A DNA stretch of 14,470 nt. It comes from DATKMS01 sp035541735 (GTDB taxonomy: Bacteria; Desulfobacterota; Binatia; HRBIN30). The position numbers and the translations under genes were made by a program. This document shows positions 6,800-13,510 of this stretch, one piece after another. Below the pieces are notes generated by a model. It worked only from the letters and a program-made list of their open reading frames with translations, had not been told where the DNA came from and did no database searches. How positions within the stretch are numbered: the stretch's first letter is position 1; every line of letters starts with the position of its first letter. The stretch covers positions 1-14,470 of the forward strand of contig DATKMS010000351.1 in the NCBI GenBank assembly GCA_035541735.1, in the 5' to 3' direction.

Positions 6800-7324
6800 A
6801 TGAGCGTGACGAAGATCGACTTCTCGACGTTGGCGCTGCGCGACGCGCTGGATCTGGCGATACTGATCGAAGAGGAGGCGGAAGAGCGCTACGAAGAACT
6901 CGCCAGCCAGATGGAGATCCATCACAGTCCAGCGGTCGCCGCGTTCTTCCGCGCCATGGTCGCGAACGAGGCGAAGCATGGGCAACAATTGGCAGCGCAG
7001 CGGGCCGCGCTCTTCCAGGCCGCTCCCCGGAACGTGACACGGGCGATGCTGTGGGACGTAGAAGCGCCAGACTACGATGAGGTGCGGGCGAACATGACGC
7101 AGCGTCAGGCCCTGGAAGTGGCCCTCCGCGCCGAACAAAAGGCCCACGCGTTCTTTGTCGCGGCACTTCCGCAGGTGCGTGACGCCGAGGTCCGCACGTT
7201 GTTCCAGCATCTGCGTGATGAAGAGGTCGAACACGAGCGAATGGTGCAGGCGGAGTTGGCGCGGCTGCCCGAGGAGCCGGAAGTGGACGCGAGCGACTAC
7301 GAGGACGAGCCCGTCGCGCAATGA
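6800..7324 (+). CDS. Rubrerythrin-like ferritin-family diiron protein without rubredoxin domain
   Basis: A 174-residue four-helix-bundle protein with a full set of candidate diiron ligands: glutamates in IEEEAEERY (23-31), the first ExxH in NEAKHG (Glu57, His60), Glu112 in RAEQKAHAFF, and the second ExxH in EEVEHERM (Glu142, His145). This is the rubrerythrin/ferritin-like order. There is no C-terminal CxxC rubredoxin domain; the protein ends in an acidic tail (about 158-174) with no cysteine at all. Known relatives reduce peroxide or handle iron, so a cytosolic oxidative-stress or iron role is inferred. The start is supported by GGAGG at five bases. It is divergent from the aldehyde dehydrogenase and convergent with the dockerin protein gene. 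An alternative is a membrane-associated COQ7-like diiron enzyme, but the soluble composition and acidic tail argue against that. Confidence 0.85.
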   Translation: MSVTKIDFSTLALRDALDLAILIEEEAEERYEELASQMEIHHSPAVAAFFRAMVANEAKHGQQLAAQRAALFQAAPRNVTRAMLWDVEAPDYDEVRANMTQRQALEVALRAEQKAHAFFVAALPQVRDAEVRTLFQHLRDEEVEHERMVQAELARLPEEPEVDASDYEDEPVAQ

Positions 7325-7326
7325 CG

Positions 7327-7401
7327 CTGACACCGCAGCACGCTTCGTCGCCCCGCGGCGCAGGCCTTCTTTGGTAACCCATCGGACGTGCTGACCGTCA
7401 G
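7327..7401. terminator. Possible bidirectional terminator, imperfect inverted repeat
   Basis: Between convergent genes, 7327-7331 and 7336-7342 pair with 7397-7401 and 7387-7393 (5 and 7 pairs, unpaired bases between). They enclose a 44-base loop with its own small GC stem. The right arm overlaps the stop of the dockerin gene. No T-run is present, so this is weak. Confidence 0.2.
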
Positions 7402-9584
7402 GGCATCCCGAAGAGGAGATCGATGGTGACACCGATATCGCGGGAATCAACGACGCCGTCCTGGTCGGCGTCGGCCCCGCAGCTCGCGGGACGATTGGAG
7501 GCAAGGAGGGTCACGAGTTCGGAGACGTCCGCAGCCGTCACCTGATCATCGCAGTTGGCGTCTCCCGGCACCGGAGGCGTGGGATCCTGAGTCGGGCTCA
7601 CGCTCGGCTCCGGAGCTGGGGTATCAGTAAGGGTCGGGCCCGACGTCGCCGTGGCAAGCGCGGTCGTTGTCGCCGCGGCAGTTGGTATCGCCGTCGGTGC
7701 GGCAGTTCGCGCCGGCAGGGACGTCTGTGTCACCTCCGGCCCGGCCGTTGGCGTGGGCAACGGCGGCTGGGTCGCCGAAGGTGACGGAGCCATCGTAGGC
7801 ATGGGCGCGCACGGCAGCGCGCTGGGCACATGCCGGCAGCCCAGCCGCGGATCGCAGGAGTCGATCGTGCACACGTTGCCGTCATCACAACTCTCGATCT
7901 GACACGCCGTCGAGCAACCATCGCAGCCAACCGGCGTACCGACATTGTTGTCGCACGTCTCCGGGAACTCGACGACGCCGTCACCGCACGTCGGACACGG
8001 CATCAGGCAATTTTCCGCTAGCTCCTCGGTACAGGTATTCCACGCCGTCATCGTCGCACTTGGCATCACCGACCCGCTGATCTTCGGGGCTTTCCGTTGC
8101 GGAAACTCGAGGGTGTTGAGGCCGTCCGTACCCGAGGCCGTCGTCTTCGCCGCGTTGACCTTGCCGAGGATGGTGAGTTGCTCACGTGCGGTGAGATCGT
8201 TGTCGCCACCTTGCGGGCCAGCGGCGCGAATGCTCCCCGTCGCCGCCACTGTCAGGTTGCATGCGACTAGCGACGCACAGCCGCCTGCCCCGCAGCCGTT
8301 CGTCATGTCACAGGCGCCCCCGGAGACATCGAGGGCACTTTGGAGGAGGAGCGTTCCCGGGCCGTTCGCGCCGGCCTCGACATTCGCTTGGCCTCCGGCA
8401 CCGCCTGTACTGCGCCCGCTGACGTCCAGGCCACCGCTCAGCGTCACATCGGTCCCGGCGCAGATATCGATTTCACCGCCACCTGCCCCACCGCTGGCAT
8501 CGAGCAACGCTGCGCTGCTGAACGCCAGGTTCGGCGCGATGCTGAGCATCCCGCCGCACCCCTGCCCGCCGTTGCTGCGCGCGGACACGGTTGCACGGGG
8601 TTGCACGGCAACCGATCCCTGCGCGGCCACATCGATCTCACCGCCGCCGCCGTCGGGTGCGGCGCCTTCGGCCAAGACGTCATTGGCCACCGTGAGGTCG
8701 CCAAACTGCGCCTCGACACACACGACGCCGCCGCTGCCCGCGCCGGAGTTGGTACTGGAAGCGCTGCCACTCGTGTCGACCTGATCGAGGATCTGCATCG
8801 ACGTGCCAGCTTGCACTTCTACGCAGCCTCCCGTACCACCATCACCCGTTCCACTGGCGTTCGCCATCTGCATCGCGACGGCATCGCCGGCACTCACGTT
8901 GAACGTCCCGCCGCTGCTCCCACTCACGTCGATCGCGTCACCCAGTGTTACTTTGCCCCCTGCATTGAGGTCGATTTCGCCGCCACCAAAGCCTGCCTGG
9001 TCGCCACCGCTGGCGGAAATGCTGCTGTTTGCGAGGCTGATGATATCTGCGGCGGCCGTGATGCGGATGGTGCCACCATCACCCATCCTGCTGAGATTGT
9101 CGGCGTTCAGTTTACCCGCCACAGTCACTGAGCCGCCCGCATTGATGACAATCGTTCCGGCGGCGTCGATCCCCGAAACATCGAGACGCCCCGCAGCGCG
9201 GCTCGTCTTCTGTACCGTCAGCGAACCGGTGACCTGGATGGTGAGCATGCCGCCGTCGGGCGCAGCGGTCTGATTGCCGCGTCCATCGATGAATCCGCCA
9301 GGCACAACCGTGAGGCTGGCAGCTACGATCGTCACGGTACCCGAGTTGATGTCGAGGGTGCCGCTGATGGTCAGCGCCCGCGCTCCAAAATCGAGAACAC
9401 AGCCGTCGCCGACTTGAAATGTCTTGGTCACGCTGCACGCGCCGCTACCTTGGGGGCAGCCGGGATCCTGCGACATCACGTCGGCGGCCGTGCACGCGGT
9501 CTGCGCCAGTGCCGCTCGCGCAACCAGAGCGCCGCTGATGCACGCAGCAAGCATCAGCAGGACACGGACGCAGCAAGGCTGCAT
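7398..9584 (-). CDS. Secreted beta-solenoid protein with Cys-rich module, Pro/Thr linker and dockerin
   Basis: A 728-residue exported modular protein. Residues 1-27 form a signal peptide (AxA cleavage at ALA/QT); a lipobox-like LAAC at 12-15 is possible, but its hydrophobic core would be very short. Residues about 65-490 are Gly-rich repeats of the type GGEIDLNAGGKVTLGDAIDVSG, consistent with a parallel beta-solenoid. Residues 533-592 form a cysteine-rich module (CGDGVVEFPETCDNN, then CDDGNVCTIDSCD) like the Myxococcus cysteine-rich/DUF4215 repeats. A Pro/Thr/Ala linker (593-673) leads to a dockerin (674-728) with two complete calcium loops, starting at Asp675 and Asp705. The chosen ATG 9584 gives a clean signal peptide; longer forms overlap the upstream gene. 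It follows the beta-helix gene by 31 bases, probably in one operon. A role in surface adhesion or carbohydrate-binding scaffolding is inference; no catalytic site is seen. Confidence 0.85.
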   Translation of the reverse strand: MQPCCVRVLLMLAACISGALVARAALAQTACTAADVMSQDPGCPQGSGACSVTKTFQVGDGCVLDFGARALTISGTLDINSGTVTIVAASLTVVPGGFIDGRGNQTAAPDGGMLTIQVTGSLTVQKTSRAAGRLDVSGIDAAGTIVINAGGSVTVAGKLNADNLSRMGDGGTIRITAAADIISLANSSISASGGDQAGFGGGEIDLNAGGKVTLGDAIDVSGSSGGTFNVSAGDAVAMQMANASGTGDGGTGGCVEVQAGTSMQILDQVDTSGSASSTNSGAGSGGVVCVEAQFGDLTVANDVLAEGAAPDGGGGEIDVAAQGSVAVQPRATVSARSNGGQGCGGMLSIAPNLAFSSAALLDASGGAGGGEIDICAGTDVTLSGGLDVSGRSTGGAGGQANVEAGANGPGTLLLQSALDVSGGACDMTNGCGAGGCASLVACNLTVAATGSIRAAGPQGGDNDLTAREQLTILGKVNAAKTTASGTDGLNTLEFPQRKAPKISGSVMPSATMTAWNTCTEELAENCLMPCPTCGDGVVEFPETCDNNVGTPVGCDGCSTACQIESCDDGNVCTIDSCDPRLGCRHVPSALPCAPMPTMAPSPSATQPPLPTPTAGPEVTQTSLPARTAAPTAIPTAAATTTALATATSGPTLTDTPAPEPSVSPTQDPTPPVPGDANCDDQVTAADVSELVTLLASNRPASCGADADQDGVVDSRDIGVTIDLLFGMP
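7401..7565 (-). other. Dockerin type I-like domain (two EF-hand loops)
   Basis: Residues 674-728 of the secreted beta-solenoid protein. Loop 1 has Asp675, Asn677, Asp679, Thr683 and Asp686. Loop 2 has Asp705, Asp707, Asp709, Asp713 and Asp716. Both keep the calcium-ligand spacing, and Cys678 and Cys702 could pair. No cohesin is encoded in the window. Confidence 0.75.
8115..9392 (-). repeat. Gly-rich beta-solenoid repeat array (about ten copies)
   Basis: The array encodes residues about 65-490. Units of some 25-45 residues follow the pattern GG-x-I-D-V-x-A-G-xx-V-T-L-x-G-x-L-D-V-S-G, clearest at 199-222, 314-335, 369-390 and 398-422. Length variation is in the Gly/Ser loops. Several units carry Cys pairs (about 254-343 and 424-442), suggesting disulfide-stapled turns and an extracellular location. 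Confidence 0.7.
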
Positions 9585-9615
9585 CGGTTGAGTTCGGTTC
9601 ACGCTCGATCGGCCT

Positions 9616-10599
9616 TCAGGGGACGCACGACAGACCGCCAATCTGACATTGTATCGGCGCGCGTTGCTGATGGCCGCCGCGGTTGCCGGTGCCGCGGTTG
9701 CCGCCACCGTCGACGACATGCACCCCATGGACGCTTATGCCGTTGTTGCCATTGCCGGTGGCCTGGTTGCCGCTCAGGAAGATGTCCCCGCCGATACCCG
9801 AGATGCCGTCGCCGGCGTTGGCTTGCGCAACGCAGCCACTGACCACGAGGTGCATACCGTTGAGGTGCACTCCTTCGTGGGCGGCGCCGGTGGCGTGGCA
9901 CTCGATCACGTGATGGCCAACACCGGTTATACTGAATCCTGCGTGACCGCTTCCCAGCGCGCTGTTTTCCGCCCCCGAAGCACCGATGCTGCCGCCGCTC
10001 CCCATCACAAAGTAGCCGAAGCGCCCGCTGCGCACGGCGCGGCCGTCGGTCACTTGAAACCCCGTACCGCCGAGTGAGAAGCCGTCGCGCCCGGAGTCTT
10101 GCGTTTCGACCGCGTGGATCGTGTACCCCACAGCCTGGACGCGCACCCCATCGCGTGCATTGCCGATGGCGGCGACGCCCTCGATTCGTGCCACCGATTG
10201 GCGCCCCCGTGCGACGACGCCGTCGCGAAATCCAGCGATGCGCGCCACCTGCCCTCGGCTGAGCAGACGTGCACCTCCAGGACCACCATTGACGATCCAC
10301 ACACCGACCCCCCTGCCCGACCCACGCAGACTCCGGCCGTGCAGGTCGATCGTCACCCCGTGTGCGGCCCGGGCGGCCCGCACAATCAGCCCGTCGCCGC
10401 CGCAAACGGTGCGGCCCACCGGATCATCCGCCAGGCTGACATCGCTCACCACGGTATCGCCGCAGGCGCAGGGAACCGCATGCCCCTGCACGTCGCTGCC
10501 ACAGAGCTTGGCATGCGTCGCTTCGGGCAGTAGCAGGAGGAAGGCAACTTGAACGCACAGCCAGGCGCGGCGTGTTATGGCCCGCGTCCAGACGCGCAC
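9616..10599 (-). CDS. Secreted right-handed parallel beta-helix (PbH1) protein
   Basis: A 327-residue exported protein. Residues 1-30 are a signal peptide: basic start, hydrophobic VAFLLLL, cleavage after THA. The mature N-terminus has a Cys-containing cap (LCGSDV, CACGDTVVSDVSL, CGGDGLIV; residues 32-73) and then ITIDLHG-like GVTIDLHGRSLRG (81-93), which starts the helix. Eight PbH1-type rungs of about 22-24 residues run from 125 to 306, each opening with a DG or NG turn (RDGVVA, RDGVRV, RDGFSL, HEGVHL, GDGISG, NNGISV). A C-terminal pair of cysteines (318 and 325) closes it. The fold is that of pectate lyases and NosD-like proteins, but no catalytic signature was recognised; carbohydrate binding or cleavage is inference. 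GTG 10599 is the only start that preserves the signal peptide, with a weak ribosome site. It lies 31 bases upstream of the dockerin protein gene. Confidence 0.8.
   Translation of the reverse strand: MRVWTRAITRRAWLCVQVAFLLLLPEATHAKLCGSDVQGHAVPCACGDTVVSDVSLADDPVGRTVCGGDGLIVRAARAAHGVTIDLHGRSLRGSGRGVGVWIVNGGPGGARLLSRGQVARIAGFRDGVVARGRQSVARIEGVAAIGNARDGVRVQAVGYTIHAVETQDSGRDGFSLGGTGFQVTDGRAVRSGRFGYFVMGSGGSIGASGAENSALGSGHAGFSITGVGHHVIECHATGAAHEGVHLNGMHLVVSGCVAQANAGDGISGIGGDIFLSGNQATGNGNNGISVHGVHVVDGGGNRGTGNRGGHQQRAPIQCQIGGLSCVP
9682..10227 (-). repeat. Eight PbH1-like beta-helix rungs
   Basis: The rungs cover residues 125-306. Each has a hydrophobic strand after a DG/NG/EG turn, a second strand with alternating hydrophobics (such as HVIECHAT, LVVSGCVA, IFLSGNQA) and a short loop. 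Periodicity is 22-24 residues except for the fourth rung, which is slightly longer. Confidence 0.7.
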
Positions 10600-10668
10600 T
10601 ATCGATTCGCTACCGACGGTACGGAGAATGACATGTTCGTGGCAGAGCTTCCCCTTGCTGGCGTCCGG

Positions 10669-10683
10669 TGCAAACCGTGCGCC
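10669..10683 (-). promoter_or_regulatory. Candidate sigma54 (-24/-12) promoter for the beta-helix/dockerin pair
   Basis: On the minus strand GGCGCACGGTTTGCA has GG and GC separated by exactly 10 bases and an intact TTGCA at -12. The -24 half is GGCGC, where GGCAC is usual. It would start transcription near 10658, giving a leader of about 59 bases. GC-rich sequence makes chance matches fairly likely, and no enhancer-binding protein gene is in the window. Confidence 0.25.
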
Positions 10684-10809
10684 GTAGCAAGATTCATCTG
10701 TCGGAGGACCTGCCGTTCACTGACAATGACCTCGTCGAGGCAAAGTGTCCCAGAGGACGTGACATTGGGTCTCCATTGGACTGCCCGCCGCGCCGACCGT
10801 CTGTGGCTG

Positions 10810-10823
10810 GCGCCTGCAGGCGC
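10810..10823. repeat. 14-base perfect palindrome upstream of GH31 gene
   Basis: GCGCCTGCAGGCGC is a perfect palindrome ending 23 bases before the TTG start of the glycosidase lipoprotein, within the 247-base divergent gap that holds no gene. It could be an operator for a dimeric regulator or part of the leader RNA; chance is possible. Confidence 0.3.
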
Positions 10824-10846
10824 TTCCGTGGCAGAATTGCCCTCCG

Positions 10847-13405
10847 TTGCGGCTGCGCAGGGAAATCGTGGTGGCTGCTGCACTCGCCTGCAGCAGTTCT
10901 CTGTTCGCTTGCGGCGGAACTGTGGCTCCGACCACGAGTTCCCCTGGTGTGAGGCGCCTCACGTACACACGTGGCACCGCCCACTTGGCTATTGAGATCC
11001 TTGACGACCGCCTGCTGCACTTCGAGTTCTCGGCGGCCGCCAGGGAACTCGGCACGGACATTCCCCTGTACACAACTTCCATGGTGGCGAAGACCGACTA
11101 CCAGGGCCCGAGTCGGTTCACGGACAACGGTGCCGGAGTTCTACGAACGGCCGCGTTGGAAGTCAGCGTCGATGCGAATGCGCTCTGCCTGACGGTCACG
11201 GACACCACGGCGCGACCGGCAGCTACACTCACCACCATCTGCCCGACAGCCTTGGGTCAAGAGAACCAGTCGCTACTGATCGCGTCGAACGACGCGCGGC
11301 ACGTTTACGGCCTCGGCGAGCATTTTGTCACGCCCGGCGCGGCGAACGGCGATTGGGCCGGGACCAGCGTCCTTCCCGGAAATGCGGAGGGTAACGCTCT
11401 AACGAGCTTCAACGGTGGCAACACCGGCACTGCCCAGCTTCCGGTGATGTATGCGGTTGGCGACGCCGGACACAGCTTCGCGCTCTTTCTCGATCACCTC
11501 TACGCCCAGGAGTGGTCCTTCGCAGACAGCCCGTGGAAGGTTCGCACTGCCGGCGACCAGATCCGCGGCTATATCCTTACGGGCTCCGACTTGCCCCGCC
11601 TCAGAAGCGCCTACATGGACCTGGTTGGCCATCCGCTGGTGCCGCCGAAGAAGATGTTCGGTCTGTGGGTGTCAGAGTTCGGCTACGACCGATGGGCAGA
11701 GCTCGAGAGCAAACTCCAAACACTCCGCGCCAATCACTTTCCGGTCGATGGGTTCATGATGGATCTGCAATGGTTCGGTGGTGTCTTCCGTAACCCGTCG
11801 CAGATGGGTGCGTTGAGCTGGGACACCACCGAATTTCCCGATCCAGCCGGGGAGATGGCTCGCCTGCGCGACGAGCAAGGCGTCGGCCTGATGGTAATCG
11901 AGGAACCCTACGTGGTCATGTCGCGACCCGAGTTCTCGGTGCTGGCTGATCAGGGCTCTTTCGCACGCCAGTGCGAAACGTGCGACCCGGTGGCGCTGTC
12001 CGACTTCTGGGGCAAGGGTAGCATGATCGACTGGACCAACGATGCCGCCGGAGACTATTGGCACGACACCAAGCGCCAGCCGCTCATCGACATGGGCGTG
12101 CTCGGTCATTGGTGCGATCTGGGCGAGCCCGAGGCCTACGATCCAAACGGCTGGTTCTTCGGCTTCCCGCAACTCGGCCTGCATGCGGAGCGTGACGTTC
12201 ACAACCTGTACAACTTCAAATGGATCGAAAGCATCGCCCGCGGCTACGCGCGCCACGGCACGGCGCAACGGCCGTTCATCCTGTCGCGCTCCGGCACCTC
12301 GGGCATCCAGCGGTTCGGGTCCGCGATATGGTCCGGCGACATCGGCTCGAATCTGAGCAGCCTCGCCGCGCAGCTCAACGTGCAGATGCACATGTCGTTC
12401 TCCGGTATCGACTATTTCGGCAGCGACATCGGCGGCTACTGGCGCAGCGCTTTGCAGGGGAACCTGAACGACGTCTACACGCAGTGGTTCGCCGACGGCA
12501 TGCTGCTCGACGTGCCCGGACGGCCGCATACGTTCAATCTCTGCAACTGCAACCAGACGGCACCTGATCGCATCGGCGACGTGGCGAGCAACCTCGAGAA
12601 TGTCCGCCTGCGCTATCGCCTCCTTCCATACCTCTACTCGCTGGCGCACCGCGCTTACTTGTACGGCGAGCCCGTCTTCCCGCCGCCGGTGCTCTACTAC
12701 CAGGACGATCCGAACCTGCAGGGGATGGGCGATGAGAAGCTCCTCGGCCGCGACCTGCTGGTTGCGCCCACGAGCACCGATGGGCAGACCGAGCGCGACG
12801 TGTACCTGCCGCGCGGCACATGGATCAACTACCACACCAACGAATGGGTCAGCAGTGCGGGCGAATGGCTGCGCGGGATGCCGCTCTACATGAACGGACG
12901 GTTCACGCTGCCGCTGTTCGCACGCGCCGGGGCGATCATTCCGCACATGTTCGTGGACGACCAGACGATGAACGCGCTCGGCAAACGACAAGATGGAAGC
13001 ACGCACGACGAGTTGATCGTGCGCGTGTATGCCGACGAGGCACCCAGCCAGTTCACGCTATACGAAGATGATGGGGTGACCACCGCCTACCAGCGCGGGG
13101 CAGTCCGCAGCACTGTTATCTCTCAGCAGCGATCGGGCACCATGGTCACGGTCGTCATCGAGCCAGCAAAAGGAACGTACGACAGTGCGCCCGCGCGCCG
13201 CAACGACGTCGTGCAGATCGTGGCGCGCGACGCCACAGCCGTGGATGTCAGCGTCAACGGATCCCCTCTCACACGGCAACCCACCGCGGCGGCATTTGAT
13301 GCTGCCGACCGCGGCTGGTACGTGGCCGATGGTGTCATCGCCGCAAAATGCGGTGTTCTCGACGTGTCTGAGCGCAAGGCGTTTGAAATCCTTCTCGATC
13401 GCTGA
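10847..13405 (+). CDS. Glycoside hydrolase family 31 lipoprotein (alpha-glucosidase/xylosidase type)
   Basis: An 852-residue glycosidase that should hydrolyse alpha-linked sugars outside the cytoplasm. Residues 1-22 form a lipoprotein signal (RLRR n-region, lipobox LFAC, lipidated Cys22, then GGT). A beta-sandwich domain covers about 35-255 and includes HVYGLGEHF. The TIM barrel starts near 265 (MFGLWVSEFGYDRW) and contains VDGFMMDLQWFGG, the nucleophile segment HWCDLGEPEAY (Asp424), RSGTSGIQRFG and the acid/base segment WSGDIGSN (Asp498). C-terminal beta-sandwiches follow, with GRDLLVAPT and LYEDDGVTTAYQRG (near 739). TTG 10847 is chosen because it keeps the basic n-region; GTG 10868, with AGGGA nearby, would remove it. 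The DLGEPE motif differs from the DMNEP of classical alpha-glucosidases, so the substrate remains open. It is divergent from two secreted beta-solenoid genes. Confidence 0.92.
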   Translation: MRLRREIVVAAALACSSSLFACGGTVAPTTSSPGVRRLTYTRGTAHLAIEILDDRLLHFEFSAAARELGTDIPLYTTSMVAKTDYQGPSRFTDNGAGVLRTAALEVSVDANALCLTVTDTTARPAATLTTICPTALGQENQSLLIASNDARHVYGLGEHFVTPGAANGDWAGTSVLPGNAEGNALTSFNGGNTGTAQLPVMYAVGDAGHSFALFLDHLYAQEWSFADSPWKVRTAGDQIRGYILTGSDLPRLRSAYMDLVGHPLVPPKKMFGLWVSEFGYDRWAELESKLQTLRANHFPVDGFMMDLQWFGGVFRNPSQMGALSWDTTEFPDPAGEMARLRDEQGVGLMVIEEPYVVMSRPEFSVLADQGSFARQCETCDPVALSDFWGKGSMIDWTNDAAGDYWHDTKRQPLIDMGVLGHWCDLGEPEAYDPNGWFFGFPQLGLHAERDVHNLYNFKWIESIARGYARHGTAQRPFILSRSGTSGIQRFGSAIWSGDIGSNLSSLAAQLNVQMHMSFSGIDYFGSDIGGYWRSALQGNLNDVYTQWFADGMLLDVPGRPHTFNLCNCNQTAPDRIGDVASNLENVRLRYRLLPYLYSLAHRAYLYGEPVFPPPVLYYQDDPNLQGMGDEKLLGRDLLVAPTSTDGQTERDVYLPRGTWINYHTNEWVSSAGEWLRGMPLYMNGRFTLPLFARAGAIIPHMFVDDQTMNALGKRQDGSTHDELIVRVYADEAPSQFTLYEDDGVTTAYQRGAVRSTVISQQRSGTMVTVVIEPAKGTYDSAPARRNDVVQIVARDATAVDVSVNGSPLTRQPTAAAFDAADRGWYVADGVIAAKCGVLDVSERKAFEILLDR

Positions 13406-13428
13406 GAATGGCCCCATCGCGACCGAGC

Positions 13429-13452
13429 CACGGTGTGATCGACCGTGCTTTT
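13429..13452 (+). terminator. Possible terminator after GH31 gene
   Basis: CACGGT (13429-13434) pairs with ACCGTG (13442-13447) around a 7-base loop, followed by CTTTT. The 6-pair stem and four T's are short for an intrinsic terminator. The position, 24 bases after the stop in a convergent gap, is right. Confidence 0.35.
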
Positions 13453-13510
13453 GCAGCAGCATGCCGAGATGTGCCTGCCCCCATCACTGGCGGCGCGAGC
13501 GACCCCGCGG

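Noticed and set aside
8340..9131. Plus-strand open frame (263 codons) opposite the solenoid repeats
   Set aside because: It reflects the repeat array read backwards; composition is repetitive and no start signal is present.
9585..9728. N-terminal extension of the dockerin protein up to base 9728
   Set aside because: It would overlap the end of the beta-helix gene and bury the signal peptide 48 residues in. ATG 9584 gives a standard signal peptide.
11672..13006. Long minus-strand open frame (444 codons) opposite the GH31 gene
   Set aside because: It lies wholly antisense to the catalytic barrel of a convincing glycosidase and shows no domain, signal or ribosome site.
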